From Vitreoscilla sp. (lineage in GTDB: Bacteria > Pseudomonadota > Gammaproteobacteria > Burkholderiales > Neisseriaceae), in assembly GCA_030150505.1 (NCBI GenBank), contig JASLFS010000009.1:1-35099 (forward strand): a DNA stretch of 35,099 nucleotides, given 5' to 3'. The translations under genes were made by a program, and so were the position numbers. Shown here in pieces: positions 7,824 to 16,643 of the stretch; positions within the stretch are counted from its first letter, which is position 1; the number at the start of each line of letters is the position of its first letter. Below the pieces are notes generated by a model. That model searched no databases. It worked only from the letters and a program-made list of their open reading frames with translations, and had not been told where the DNA came from.

Positions 7824-9098
7824 CTAGTGTGCTACACCGGCTGCGCCGTGCTCATCAATTAAGCGACCTGTACTAAAGCGCTCTAATGTAAATGACTTAT
7901 TCAATGGATGCGGATTATCATTCGCAATCGTATAGGCAAAGACATTGCCAGAACCAGGAGTGGCTTTGAAACCGCCTGTTCCCCAACCGCAATTAAAATA
8001 AAGTCCTTTAATAGGTGTTTTACTAATAATTGGGCTGGCATCTGGCGTTGTATCGACAATACCGCCCCATTGACGATTCATTCGTACACGAGAAAATTGT
8101 GGGAATAATTCTTTAATTGCGGCAGCTGTATGCTCAATCACATGTGGGCTACCACGCTGACCATAACCCAAATGGCTATCAATACCGGCACCAATCACCA
8201 GTTCACCTTTATCAGATTGGCTTAAATAACCATGAACGGCATTTGACATTACCACCGTGTCCAAGACCTTCTGCATCGATTCCGATACAAACGCTTGTAA
8301 AGGGTGACTTTCAATCGGAAAACGCAAACCCGCCATATTCGCCAATACAGAAGTATGCCCTGCGGCAACAACGCCGACTTGGTTGGCTTTGACATAACCA
8401 TGGGTGGTCTCCAAACCATGGATTCTCCCTTCTGATATATCCATACCAATAACTTCACAGTTTTCGATTAAATCCACACCCAAATGACTTGCAGCACGAG
8501 CAAAGCCACGGGCTACAGCATCATGATGCGCAATCCCGCCACGCGGCTGCCAGCTTGCGCCTAACACTGGATAACGCGAACGTTTAGAACAATCTAAAAT
8601 AGGAATTTTGTCTTGTACTTCTTGTGCATTTAACACAAAAGCGTCGATGCCCAATAAATTATTAGCATTAACACGACGCTCAATATCACGCATATCTTGT
8701 AAGCTATGCCCCAGATTAAATACACCACGTTGGCTAAAGAATGTATTGAAATTCAAGTCTTCAGATAAACCTTCCCAAAGCTTTAATGAATGTTCAAATA
8801 GATTAGCTGCATCTTCCCATAAGTAGTTTGAACGCACTAACGTGGTATTTCGTGCGGTATTACCACCCCCTAAATAGCCTTTTTCTAGTACGGCAATTCT
8901 GCCAACATTGTGTTCTTTAGCTAAGTAATAAGCTGTCGCTAAACCATGACCACCACCACCAATAATAATGACATCATATTGGCTTTGTAATGTCGCCATT
9001 CTTCTGGCTTGTGGCCAGTTTTGATTACCTGAAAAACTATTTTTTAATAAAGACTTCCATGAATACCGGTCTTTTTTATCGAACATATCTTCACTCAT
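7824..9098 (-). CDS. soxB: Sarcosine oxidase beta subunit (FAD/FMN)
   Basis: A 424-residue beta subunit that holds the catalytic FAD and, with alpha, the covalent FMN. The dinucleotide motif IIIGGGGHGLATAYYL is near residue 45. The GGIAHHDAVARGFARAA segment contains the His (second of HH) at the family's covalent-FMN position. The C terminus has FNCGWGTGGFKATPGSG, typical of the DAO fold. The frame stays open to 9194, but I place the start at the ATG at 9096-9098 (MSEDMFDKKDRYSW) because AGGAG lies 7 bases upstream. The longer extension is Cys/Met-rich and not family-like, and it would leave the shared control region with purU in coding sequence. First gene of soxBDAG. Confidence 0.95.
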   Translation of the reverse strand: MSEDMFDKKDRYSWKSLLKNSFSGNQNWPQARRMATLQSQYDVIIIGGGGHGLATAYYLAKEHNVGRIAVLEKGYLGGGNTARNTTLVRSNYLWEDAANLFEHSLKLWEGLSEDLNFNTFFSQRGVFNLGHSLQDMRDIERRVNANNLLGIDAFVLNAQEVQDKIPILDCSKRSRYPVLGASWQPRGGIAHHDAVARGFARAASHLGVDLIENCEVIGMDISEGRIHGLETTHGYVKANQVGVVAAGHTSVLANMAGLRFPIESHPLQAFVSESMQKVLDTVVMSNAVHGYLSQSDKGELVIGAGIDSHLGYGQRGSPHVIEHTAAAIKELFPQFSRVRMNRQWGGIVDTTPDASPIISKTPIKGLYFNCGWGTGGFKATPGSGNVFAYTIANDNPHPLNKSFTLERFSTGRLIDEHGAAGVAH

Positions 9099-9196
9099 AA
9101 CAATTCTCCTCATTCGCATTGCTGCTAGACTTGTTATGCCATTATTGGTTTTTTTCCATAAAGAAACCGTCATGCAAAGACAAAAACTATTCAAGA

Positions 9197-9251
9197 AGCG
9201 ACATTGCGACTTTATTCTGCCTAAGTCGCATCTAAGGCATTAGATGTCGTT
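9197..9251. promoter_or_regulatory. Cluster of TGTCGC-type half-sites in the soxB/purU divergent promoter
   Basis: Four copies of a GTCGC-like half-site occur: GCGACAT (9198-9204), TGCGACTT (9205-9212), AAGTCGCA (9223-9230) and ATGTCGT (9244-9250). The middle two form a perfect inverted repeat with 8-bp arms and a 10-bp spacer. In the purU direction AGTCG (9224) and TGTCG (9245) are 21 bp apart. The layout fits an AraC-family activator serving both divergent operons. Confidence 0.6.
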
Positions 9252-9343
9252 TTAAATATGTTTTCAAATGTTCAAACTGCCATGATTCATCTTATATTTA
9301 AGAAAACCAACATCATTTTCAGCTCAAATATGAGGATATTGAT

Positions 9344-10195
9344 ATGAAGAAACAACGATATGTACTTAACTTTTCAGCGAAAAGCCAACGAAGCCAAGTT
9401 AGTGAATTAACAACCATTTTAGAAAAACATGGCGCATATATTGAGCAATTTTCTGTATTTGATGATGAACAATGCCAACATTTTTATGTTCGTTGTGTTT
9501 TTAACATCCAAGAACAAAAACTGGTTTATTTACAAGATGATTATCATGCGTTTATTCAAAAACAAAATGCTGAAGGGAATATTTGGGACTTATCTCAACC
9601 CGTCAAAGTGCTGATTTTGGTTTCAAAAACAGATCATTGCCTGCATACATTAATTGGGGCTAATAAATTAGGTGGCTTGAATATGGAGATTGTTGGCATT
9701 GCTTCTAATCACAATGATTTAAAGCAAATTGCTGACCATCATGATATTCCTTATTACCATTTACCAGTTAATAACGACAACCGCTCACAACAAGAGCAGC
9801 AAATTATTGATTTAAAAAATCAATTAGAAGCAGAATTTGTGGTTTTAGCAAGATATATGCAAGTGTTAAGTGAATCAACTTGCCGCATCTTAAAAAGCCA
9901 AGCCATCAATATTCATCACTCTTTCTTACCTGGTTTTCGCGGCGCTCGCCCTTATGAACAAGCACATGAGCGTGGTGTGAAGTTGATTGGCGCTACGGCT
10001 CATTTTGTTACTTCAGATTTGGATGAAGGTCCGATTATTGAACAAGGTGTTGAACGTGTTGATCATGCGTTTACACCACAAGATTTATTGAGAACTGGGC
10101 GCCACAGTGAAAGCATTGTTTTAGAGCGTGCTTTGCAATATGTATTAGAACGCCGTGTTTTTATTAAAGCAGATAAAACTGTTGTACTACGTTAA
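9344..10195 (+). CDS. purU: Formyltetrahydrofolate deformylase
   Basis: A 283-residue PurU that hydrolyses 10-formyl-THF to formate and THF, balancing the folate C1 pool. The N-terminal 85 residues or so form an ACT-like domain with its typical polyglutamine-like acidic stretch. The C-terminal formyltransferase fold shows INIHHSFLPGFRGARPY, the GATAHFVTSDLDEGPII block and GRHSESIVLERAL, with the catalytic Asn, His and Asp in their usual places. The start has GAGGAT 7 bases upstream. It is 27 bp ahead of glyA, with which it forms an operon divergent from soxBDAG. In pseudomonads purU, glyA and sox genes are likewise clustered for disposal of sarcosine-derived C1 units. Confidence 0.96.
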   Translation: MKKQRYVLNFSAKSQRSQVSELTTILEKHGAYIEQFSVFDDEQCQHFYVRCVFNIQEQKLVYLQDDYHAFIQKQNAEGNIWDLSQPVKVLILVSKTDHCLHTLIGANKLGGLNMEIVGIASNHNDLKQIADHHDIPYYHLPVNNDNRSQQEQQIIDLKNQLEAEFVVLARYMQVLSESTCRILKSQAINIHHSFLPGFRGARPYEQAHERGVKLIGATAHFVTSDLDEGPIIEQGVERVDHAFTPQDLLRTGRHSESIVLERALQYVLERRVFIKADKTVVLR

Positions 10196-10222
10196 AAAAA
10201 ATAACCTACAAAGGAGTTTGAA

Positions 10223-11473
10223 ATGTTTTCTCATCAAGTAACCATCGCCAATTTTGATGCAGAACTTGCTGCGTCTATTGCTGATGAAGTTCAACGCCAA
10301 CAAGATCATGTTGAATTAATTGCATCGGAAAATTATGTTAGCCCTGCTGTTATGGAGGCTCAGGGTTCACAATTAACCAATAAATACGCTGAGGGTTATC
10401 CTAATAAACGCTATTACGGTGGTTGTGAATTCGTCGATACTGTTGAGCAATTGGCCATTGATCGGGTGAAACAATTATTTGGCGCCAAATTTGCCAATGT
10501 ACAAGCCCATTCTGGCTCACAAGCAAACCAAGCTGTTTACACGTCGGTATTGCAGCCTGGCGATACCATTTTGGGCATGAATTTAGCCCATGGCGGACAT
10601 TTAACACATGGCGCATCGGTTAACATTTCAGGAAAGTTATATAACGTTGTTTCTTATGGTTTAGCGGTAAATGAAGCAATTGACTATAATGAAGTTGAAC
10701 GATTGGTTTTGGAAAACAGACCAGAAATGATTATTGCTGGTGCAAGTGCTTATTCATTAGAAATTGATTTCAAACGCTTCCGTGAAATTGCTGATAAGGT
10801 AGGCGCTTATTTGTTTGTGGATATGGCGCATTATGCTGGGTTAATTGCTGCTGGAGAATATCCTAATCCGATGCCTCACGCTCATTTTGTAACGTCAACA
10901 ACACACAAAACATTACGAGGCCCTCGTGGTGGAATTGTTTTGACCAATGATGAAGAATTGGCTAAAAAAATTAATTCGGCTATTTTCCCATCTTTGCAAG
11001 GCGGTCCTTTAATGCATGTTATTGCTGCCAAAGCAATTGCTTTTAAAGAAGCTCTTTCTCCTGATTGGAAAGCTTACGCACAGCAAGTTAAGAAAAATGC
11101 AGTTGCATTGGCTGAAGTTTTAACTGAACGAGGTTTACGCATTGTGTCGGGCAAAACTGAAAGCCATGTTTTCCTTGTGGATTTACGCAGTAAAAATATT
11201 ACTGGAAAAGAAGCTGAATATGCTTTAGGAAACGCCAATATTACTGTTAATAAAAATGCCATTCCCAATGATCCTGAAAAGCCGTTTATTACTTCGGGTA
11301 TTCGTTTAGGCACGCCAGCGATTACAACACGGGGATTTAATGAAGATGATACTCGGGCTTTAGGACATCTCATTGCGGATGTTCTGGAAAATCCAAATGA
11401 TGAAAATCATCTGAATATGATTAAAGAGAAAATCAAACAGCTTTGTGATAACCATCCCGTTTATGGTGAATAA
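10223..11473 (+). CDS. glyA: Serine hydroxymethyltransferase
   Basis: A 416-residue PLP enzyme that interconverts glycine plus 5,10-methylene-THF and serine plus THF. It therefore uses both products of sarcosine oxidase. The family opening DHVELIASENYVSPAVMEAQGS and the NKYAEGYPNKRYYGG block are present. The PLP lysine is Lys229 in STTHKTLRGPRGG. Length and motifs are complete. AAGGAG lies 7 bases before the ATG. It is co-transcribed with purU and closed by a hairpin terminator. Given the location, this is likely a catabolic SHMT paralogue induced with sarcosine oxidase; whether the genome has another glyA cannot be seen. Confidence 0.97.
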   Translation: MFSHQVTIANFDAELAASIADEVQRQQDHVELIASENYVSPAVMEAQGSQLTNKYAEGYPNKRYYGGCEFVDTVEQLAIDRVKQLFGAKFANVQAHSGSQANQAVYTSVLQPGDTILGMNLAHGGHLTHGASVNISGKLYNVVSYGLAVNEAIDYNEVERLVLENRPEMIIAGASAYSLEIDFKRFREIADKVGAYLFVDMAHYAGLIAAGEYPNPMPHAHFVTSTTHKTLRGPRGGIVLTNDEELAKKINSAIFPSLQGGPLMHVIAAKAIAFKEALSPDWKAYAQQVKKNAVALAEVLTERGLRIVSGKTESHVFLVDLRSKNITGKEAEYALGNANITVNKNAIPNDPEKPFITSGIRLGTPAITTRGFNEDDTRALGHLIADVLENPNDENHLNMIKEKIKQLCDNHPVYGE

Positions 11474-11475
11474 GC

Positions 11476-11507
11476 AAAAAATCCCCATACAATATATGGG
11501 GATTTTT
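11476..11507 (+). terminator. Terminator of the purU-glyA operon
   Basis: AAAAATCCCCAT pairs with ATGGGGATTTTT just after the glyA stop, with a short AT loop and a T tract. Confidence 0.9.
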
Positions 11508-11512
11508 CTATT

Positions 11513-11540
11513 AATGTCGCATTAAGACATTTATATGTGG
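11513..11540 (+). promoter_or_regulatory. TGTCGC operator upstream of the cupin gene
   Basis: TGTCGCATTAAG (11515-11526) is identical over 12 bases to the element in the creatinase/regulator promoter (minus strand, 15164-15153). A second half-site, TGTGG at 11536, lies exactly 21 bp downstream. A TATACT -10 candidate is at 11573-11578, so the downstream half-site would sit at the -35 region, as for AraC-type activators. Confidence 0.55.
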
Positions 11541-11643
11541 TATTTGGGCGGTTTGAGTTGCATGTAATTTCCTATACTGATTTGGACATTCAAATATAGC
11601 TATTTGAAATGTTTCATTATCATAAAATTATGAGGAGTTACAC

Positions 11644-12042
11644 ATGAGTAAAACGTTTATTAATCAATCTGCTGGTATCCATTTAATTAAAGCTGGCAGC
11701 TATTCAATGAATGAGCTAAGTGCGATTCGCAATACGCCAGAGTTAAAAGGTCAAATTCTTGATATTCCATTGGCTGATTCTAAAGAGGCTCCCTTAACGT
11801 TAGGTTATTTTGCCTTACAACCATCAGTTAGCTATGAAGCATTCTTTGATTTCATTGAAGTGAAAATTGTCACCAAAGGCACAATGGTTGTGCGTGATAA
11901 AGACAATAACAAATATGTGGCTGAAGTTGGCGATGTATTGGTTTTCATGCCTGATACACCTGTTATTTTTGACGGCGAAAGCAATGGCGAAGCTGTTTAC
12001 TTTAAAAATACACCAGCAGTACCAGCTTATCTAGAGCAGTAA
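11644..12042 (+). CDS. Cupin-like protein (EutQ-like), unknown function
   Basis: A 132-residue single-domain protein whose C-terminal half reads as a cupin beta-barrel: DFIEVKIVTKGTMVVRDKD, VAEVGDVLVFMPDTP and EAVYFKN resemble EutQ-like cupins. The metal-binding His-X-His of classical cupins is replaced by Glu/Lys, and the whole protein has a single histidine (His13), so a metal enzyme of the usual type is unlikely. AGGAG lies 7-8 bases before the ATG. It stands alone between two terminators. Its promoter carries the same 12-mer as the creatinase promoter, which suggests it belongs to the creatine/sarcosine response. A sensing, binding or isomerase role is possible, but I cannot assign one. 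Confidence 0.8.
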   Translation: MSKTFINQSAGIHLIKAGSYSMNELSAIRNTPELKGQILDIPLADSKEAPLTLGYFALQPSVSYEAFFDFIEVKIVTKGTMVVRDKDNNKYVAEVGDVLVFMPDTPVIFDGESNGEAVYFKNTPAVPAYLEQ

Positions 12043-12069
12043 TAAAGTAATATTGTATTGAATTAAACC

Positions 12070-12100
12070 AGCCCTCATGGTGTCCACTTGAGGGCTTTAT
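12070..12100 (+). terminator. Terminator of the cupin gene
   Basis: AGCCCTCA pairs with TGAGGGCT around an 11-base loop, followed by a T-rich tract, 28 bp after the stop. Confidence 0.8.
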
Positions 12101-12402
12101 TGTTGGTATTTTATCTTGATGAACAACAAAGCTGTTACTAGTTTTTTACCGTGCTACCCATTTCAAAGTTAACTCAGTTTTAATCCTTTCAACACAGCAT
12201 GCCAATCCTCAAGCTAGCTTCTCATTTAATCCTCTGGCAATCTACTTTAACCCTACATTAAATGGCTGTTTGTCTGCTTGCTGGCTAATATCTTTCATCT
12301 AACTAAATTACACACCAGCACACAATAAGCTTATCTGATAAATTCATTAAAACACTTCTCAATAATCAAGGCTCAAACTCACATGTCATCTATTTTAAAC
12401 AT

Positions 12403-12436
12403 AAAAAAGCACCCAATATCAATTAAGCACTGGGTG
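12403..12436 (-). terminator. Terminator of the creatinase-MFS operon
   Basis: On the minus strand CACCCAGT and ATTGGGTG pair around a short loop, followed by a six-T run (the A run at 12403-12408). It lies 26 bp beyond the MFS stop. Confidence 0.85.
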
Positions 12437-12461
12437 TATAAACATAAAACAACAAGGAAAA

Positions 12462-13766
12462 TTAATGTAATTTTTTAATATTGAATAAGGCGATTAGAGC
12501 AATCGTCGCAATAACCATTAGATACCAAGCTGGAGCAAGGTGTGAATTTGTTTGTTGAATCAGCCAAGTTGCAATCAAAGGAGCCGTACCACCCACTATA
12601 GATTGTGCTGTATTAAATGTGAATGCAAAACCAGAGTAACGAACATCAATCGGGAATAACTCACTTAATAATGCAGGCAAGTTACCATCATTCATTGCTA
12701 ACATAAAACCAAAGGCAATTTGAATGGCAACGATTGACCAGAACATGGCTCCCTGAAAGGCCATAAATAAAGGCACTGTACCCAATATGAAAACAATTGA
12801 TGCCAATATTAAAATGCGCTTACGACCAACTTTGTCAGAAATTTTACCAATGAAGAAAATAAAACCAATGTAAGTTAATAAAGACAGCGTCGTTGAAATA
12901 AAAGACTCAACCTTGCTCATGCCCATTTCAGACGATAAATATGTCGGCATATAACTTAAAATCAAATAGAAACCTGCTGCATTTAAACAAGAAACAGCAA
13001 ACGCAATGGTCATGGCTTTACGGTGATTACGGAACAACTCAACAATTGGCGTATTTTTTTCAGCATGTGAGTCTTGGAATTTCGCAAAATCAGGAGTTTC
13101 TTCCAAACGTAAGCGAATATAACGACCAATCAAACCCAAAGGAGCAGCCAATAAAAACGGTATTCTCCATCCCCAGCTATGCAAAGCTTCCGTTGTCATC
13201 ATGGCATACATACCCGCCACCATCAAAGAACCTAGAAACAAACCACAAGCCGTACTTGCTGGAACCAAGCTGGTATAAAAACCTCGCTTATTTGCTGGCG
13301 CATATTCAACCAAGAATGTTGCTGCACCTGCATATTCACCCGAAGCAGAAAAACCTTGAATCATCCTTAAAATTAACAAACCAACTGGCGCCAAATAACC
13401 AATAGTTTGATAACTCGGTAATAAAGCAATTAAACACGTTGATAATGTCATGATTAAAATTGACCATGATAAAGCAGGTCTTCTACCAAACTTATCACCA
13501 ATATACCCCCAAAAAATACCACCAATCGGGCGCACAACAAATGACAAAGCAAAGACAGCGTATGCAGACATTAACCCAACTGCAGGATCACCAGCAGGGA
13601 AAAACACCACCGCAATGACAGCAGCAAGATAACCATATGCTGCATAATCGAACCACTCTACGAAATTACCAATGAAACAAGCTAAAGCTGCTTTTTTTAA
13701 TTTTTGTTGACGAATAGCAGCATTATTATGACCAACATCTATATTGGCCTTTGTAGACAACTCCAT
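12462..13766 (-). CDS. MFS transporter of the metabolite:H+ symporter (ProP-like) family, probable creatine uptake
   Basis: A 434-residue protein with about 12 membrane segments. It has MHS-family signatures: NFVEWFDYAAYGYLA at the first helix, GYIGDKFGRRPALSWSI in loop 2-3, LRMIQGFSASGEYAGA in helix 4, and GKISDKVGRKRIL in the second half. This family imports betaine, proline, shikimate and other small organics by proton symport. It lies 59 bp downstream of creatinase on the same strand, so creatine is the most economical substrate guess. A similar creatinase-MFS-regulator trio is known in Pseudomonas putida. The start at 13766 (MELSTKANID) has AGGAG 7 bases upstream; the few codons before it in the open frame lack one. 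Confidence 0.88.
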   Translation of the reverse strand: MELSTKANIDVGHNNAAIRQQKLKKAALACFIGNFVEWFDYAAYGYLAAVIAVVFFPAGDPAVGLMSAYAVFALSFVVRPIGGIFWGYIGDKFGRRPALSWSILIMTLSTCLIALLPSYQTIGYLAPVGLLILRMIQGFSASGEYAGAATFLVEYAPANKRGFYTSLVPASTACGLFLGSLMVAGMYAMMTTEALHSWGWRIPFLLAAPLGLIGRYIRLRLEETPDFAKFQDSHAEKNTPIVELFRNHRKAMTIAFAVSCLNAAGFYLILSYMPTYLSSEMGMSKVESFISTTLSLLTYIGFIFFIGKISDKVGRKRILILASIVFILGTVPLFMAFQGAMFWSIVAIQIAFGFMLAMNDGNLPALLSELFPIDVRYSGFAFTFNTAQSIVGGTAPLIATWLIQQTNSHLAPAWYLMVIATIALIALFNIKKLH

Positions 13767-13825
13767 AACGTTTCTCCTTTGCAAACCATGCCTACCTAAT
13801 ATCTAAGTAGGCATGGAAATGCCCG

Positions 13826-15046
13826 TTAACGGCAAATAATATTGTGTTCTGGACCGTATGGGAATTTAGTAATATTTTCTGCACCATCCTCTGTAACAAC
13901 TAAGATATCGTGTTCACGGTATCCACCTGCACCAGGCATGCCTTCTGGCAACATCAACATTGGCTCAATAGAAACCACCATGCCAGGTTCTAAAACTGTT
14001 TCAATATCCTCTCTAAATTCTAGACCCGCTTCACGTCCATAATAATGCGACAACACACCAAATGAATGACCATAACCAAACGTGCGGTATTGTAATAAAT
14101 CGTATTCTTCATAAATCTTATTCAACTCGTGCGCAATATCACAGCAACGAACACCAGGTTTCACCATTGCCAAACCAGCTTCATGTACCTTCACATTCAC
14201 TTCCCATAAACGCAAAGAAGCTTCATCACAATGATCAAAGAACATCGTTCTTTCTAGTGCAGTGTAATAGCCAGAAATCATCGAGAAACAATTTAAACTT
14301 AAAATATCACCCTTTTGAACTTGTCTACTGGTTACAGGATTATGAGCACCATCGGTATTAATACCAGACTGGAACCATGTCCACGTATCCATTAACTCAC
14401 TATCAGGGAAACGTTTGGCAATCTCACGAATCATCGCTTGCGTTGATTGCAAAGCCACTTCATATTCAGGAATGCCTTCAACAACCGCATCTCTCAACGC
14501 AAAACCACCCACATCACACACATTCGCGCCATGACGGATAAAATCAATCTCCTCTTTTGATTTCACCATACGCAAACGCATACAAGCAGCACCAACATCC
14601 ACAAACTCAACATTTGGCATAGCTGCTTTTAGTTTTTCCAAACGCTCTAATGGCAAGTGATCAAATTCTATGCCAACTCGACCTTTTTTAGGTAATTCTT
14701 TTGCGCAAGCTTTGAAATAATTATCACGCTGCCAATCTGTATAAACCACATTGTAATCACCAACCGTACGACGCCATGGTTGGCCACCATCAATATTGGC
14801 AGAAATAGAAACCACTTTGTCATGCGTTACCACTAACCCATAAAAGCGACCAAATGAGCAATATAAAAAATCAGAATAATAATTAATATTGTGCATTGAT
14901 GAAAATAAAACACCATCTAACTGCAACTCACTCATGGTTTTGCGCAATAAACTTTGGCGACGCTCATATTCAGCCACGCTAAACGTTGACTTTACTTTCT
15001 GTCCATTCTCGATGGTCAATAAGCTAGGCATTTCAAAAGTTGTCAT
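13826..15046 (-). CDS. creA: Creatinase (creatine amidinohydrolase)
   Basis: A 406-residue pita-bread-fold (M24-like) enzyme that hydrolyses creatine to sarcosine and urea. It matches remembered Pseudomonas creatinase almost block for block: MHNINYYSDFLYCSFGR, NIDGGQPWRRTVG, VYTDWQRDNYF, ELMDTWTWFQSGINTDGAHN, YRTFGYGHSFG and LSHYYGREAGLE. The catalytic histidine (His232 in P. putida) corresponds to His235. Unlike true M24 peptidases it lacks the full metal-ligand set, as expected for creatinase. I start at 15046 (MTTFEMPSLL), with GGAGA 8 bases upstream; in-frame upstream codons reach 15106 but are not family-like. It leads the operon with the MFS gene and is divergent from a GATase1-AraC regulator. 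No urease is visible to use the urea. Confidence 0.95.
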   Translation of the reverse strand: MTTFEMPSLLTIENGQKVKSTFSVAEYERRQSLLRKTMSELQLDGVLFSSMHNINYYSDFLYCSFGRFYGLVVTHDKVVSISANIDGGQPWRRTVGDYNVVYTDWQRDNYFKACAKELPKKGRVGIEFDHLPLERLEKLKAAMPNVEFVDVGAACMRLRMVKSKEEIDFIRHGANVCDVGGFALRDAVVEGIPEYEVALQSTQAMIREIAKRFPDSELMDTWTWFQSGINTDGAHNPVTSRQVQKGDILSLNCFSMISGYYTALERTMFFDHCDEASLRLWEVNVKVHEAGLAMVKPGVRCCDIAHELNKIYEEYDLLQYRTFGYGHSFGVLSHYYGREAGLEFREDIETVLEPGMVVSIEPMLMLPEGMPGAGGYREHDILVVTEDGAENITKFPYGPEHNIICR

Positions 15047-15140
15047 GATAAGTTTCTCCATATAATTTTCAATATAATTGTTGATTGACAATGAATACGA
15101 CTGCACGCATTATCTGAACTCATAATAAGAAGCCTAGCTC

Positions 15141-15175
15141 ACGACAAATATGCTTAATGCGACAGTTTCATGTCC
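15141..15175. promoter_or_regulatory. TGTCGC operator in the creatinase/regulator divergent promoter
   Basis: On the minus strand TGTCGCATTAAG (15164-15153) and TGTCGT (15146-15141) form a direct repeat 18 bp apart pointing at creatinase. The 12-mer is identical to that upstream of the cupin gene. A TATTAT -10 candidate follows about 13 bp later, placing the proximal half-site over the -35. It lies 95-118 bp from creatinase and about 55-88 bp from the regulator, so autoregulation is possible. Confidence 0.6.
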
Positions 15176-15228
15176 TAATTAGCAAACACAATAAAAAAAG
15201 AGAAATAGAAAATTTAGAGGAGAGAAGA

Positions 15229-16197
15229 ATGTCGACAGATTGCCTTCAGAAACACCATATTGGGTTTATTGTGCCTGACGGCTTTAGCATGATTGCTTTT
15301 TCAAATGCAATTGAAGCTTTTCGAATGGCCAACTACGTTCGTCAACAAGAGCTTTACCATCTTTCAGTTGCAGGACTCGTCGGCTCACATAGCTTAGCCA
15401 GCAACAACATCGCCGTCATTCATACCGCACAAATGCATGAATTATTAACTTGTGATTTAGTATTCGTATGCGGTGGTTTTGACTTAAATCGATTAAACAA
15501 CCACTCTTTACGCATGTGGCTGCAACGATTAGCTCAAAAAAACATACCCTTAGGTGGTATTTGCACAGGTGCATATGCCTTAGCCGATGCCGGTTTAATG
15601 AACAATTACCAAGCCAGCATTCATTGGGAAAATATGCTAACGGCAAAAGAGAAATTTAAATATGTACAATTTAATTTAAATATTTATACCATTGATAAAG
15701 ATAGATATACCTGCTCCGGTGGTTCTGCACCACTTGATTTATGCATTAATATCATTCGCTTACATCACAATCGAAAACTATCAGAAGAAATTGCCGAACA
15801 ATTTACACTTTCTGTTTTGCGCAAAGAAGATGAGCTACAGCACATTCCCCTTCCTGTACAAAATAATAATGGCTATAACTATGTCGTCGAAGCGCTGGTA
15901 TTGATGGATTCCAACTTAGAAGATCCCCTGCCTATTCATGAATTAGCACAATTATTGAGTATTTCTGTTCGCCAACTAGAGCGATGGTTCAATGCTTACT
16001 TTTCAAAACCACCACAGCAATACTATACAGAGTTGCGGCTTCAACACGCAAAACGCCTTTTACAACAAACACATATGAGCATTATGGATGTTGCTCTTGC
16101 TTGTGGATTCTCAAATCCATCTAGCTTTAGCAAAGCCTATCGCCTGCAGTTTCAAAAAACGCCTAGGCAATCACGCCATCATTTTGCATTAATATAA
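15229..16197 (+). CDS. GATase1-like AraC-family regulator, probable creatine regulator (CahR-like)
   Basis: A 322-residue protein. The N-terminal half is a DJ-1/PfpI (GATase1-like) ligand-sensing domain, with HIGFIVPDGFSMIAFSNAIEAFRM and the nucleophile-elbow-like GGICTGAYALADAG. The C-terminal 100 residues carry two AraC helix-turn-helix units: ELAQLLSISVRQLERWF, and IMDVALACGFSNPSSFSKAY. GbdR, SouR, CdhR, ArgR and CahR of pseudomonads share this architecture and sense betaine, sarcosine, carnitine, arginine and creatine respectively. Its divergence from creatinase-MFS makes creatine control likely. The frame is open from 15157, but the ATG at 15229 has GGAGAG close upstream, and the earlier residues are highly charged and not family-like. 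Confidence 0.93.
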   Translation: MSTDCLQKHHIGFIVPDGFSMIAFSNAIEAFRMANYVRQQELYHLSVAGLVGSHSLASNNIAVIHTAQMHELLTCDLVFVCGGFDLNRLNNHSLRMWLQRLAQKNIPLGGICTGAYALADAGLMNNYQASIHWENMLTAKEKFKYVQFNLNIYTIDKDRYTCSGGSAPLDLCINIIRLHHNRKLSEEIAEQFTLSVLRKEDELQHIPLPVQNNNGYNYVVEALVLMDSNLEDPLPIHELAQLLSISVRQLERWFNAYFSKPPQQYYTELRLQHAKRLLQQTHMSIMDVALACGFSNPSSFSKAYRLQFQKTPRQSRHHFALI

Positions 16198-16643
16198 GGT
16201 TAATCCATCAAAATCTAGATTCATTGGTAAATAGCCAATTCATTACGCTATTCTCTTCAATGGTCTAGATTTTGTTAACACATTATTAACCAATATTCTC
16301 CTTCAATTACAGCACAAACCCAACCCCGCTTATTTTGTATTATCGTTCATCCATTTCAACTGCAAGAATCCTTGTAGAACGAAAGCGCCATTATTTCAAT
16401 CATTTTCAAAAATATCATGCTGTCAATATAAAATTCACATAAAAAACATCACATTTTATTACTTAGGCATAATTTATAAAGTCAAAATACAGCCAAAAAA
16501 TAAGACCAAGCTATTGTTATAAAACTATTTTTTAAATTAAATAATCAAAAGTAATTTAAATAGCACTAGATATTATTTTCAACCGCCAAGCAGTGTCTTT
16601 ATTATATTTTTAGTGCTTTAAAAATATACCAAGGACAACATTA
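16198..16643. other. Intergenic region upstream of tauA
   Basis: This 446-bp gap contains the stem-loop at 16209-16274, then AT-rich sequence up to the tauA ribosome site. I find no TGTCGC element here, so the tau operon appears to lie outside the creatine/sarcosine regulon. No clear CysB/Cbl site can be read by eye. Confidence 0.5.
16209..16274. terminator. Large imperfect stem-loop after the regulator gene
   Basis: The arms CAAAATCTAGATTCATTG (16209-16226) and CAATGGTCTAGATTTTG (16258-16274) pair almost fully. An inner ATTGG/CCAAT pair sits beside the left arm. It begins 12 bp after the regulator stop and has only a short T run, so the terminator role is tentative. Confidence 0.45.

Larger units (their letters stand above)
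12043..12461. other. Intergenic region between convergent cupin and MFS genes
   Basis: This 419-bp gap between convergent units holds the cupin terminator (12070-12100) and the MFS-operon terminator (12403-12436). The roughly 300 bp between them has no ORF with a ribosome site and no clear structure. Confidence 0.6.

Noticed and set aside
9099..9194. N-terminal extension of soxB
   Set aside because: The extra residues are not family-like, and a good AGGAG lies before the ATG at 9096-9098.
14062..14361. 99-codon plus-strand ORF
   Set aside because: It is antisense to creatinase, with His/Asn-rich composition and no ribosome site.
13826..15046. M24 family peptidase (Xaa-Pro aminopeptidase)
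   Set aside because: Motif blocks match creatinase rather than peptidases, and the genetic context (sarcosine oxidase) fits creatine hydrolysis.
16209..16274. Imperfect inverted repeat as a mobile-element end or MITE
   Set aside because: No second copy, target-site duplication or transposase is seen in the window; a hairpin after the regulator gene is simpler.
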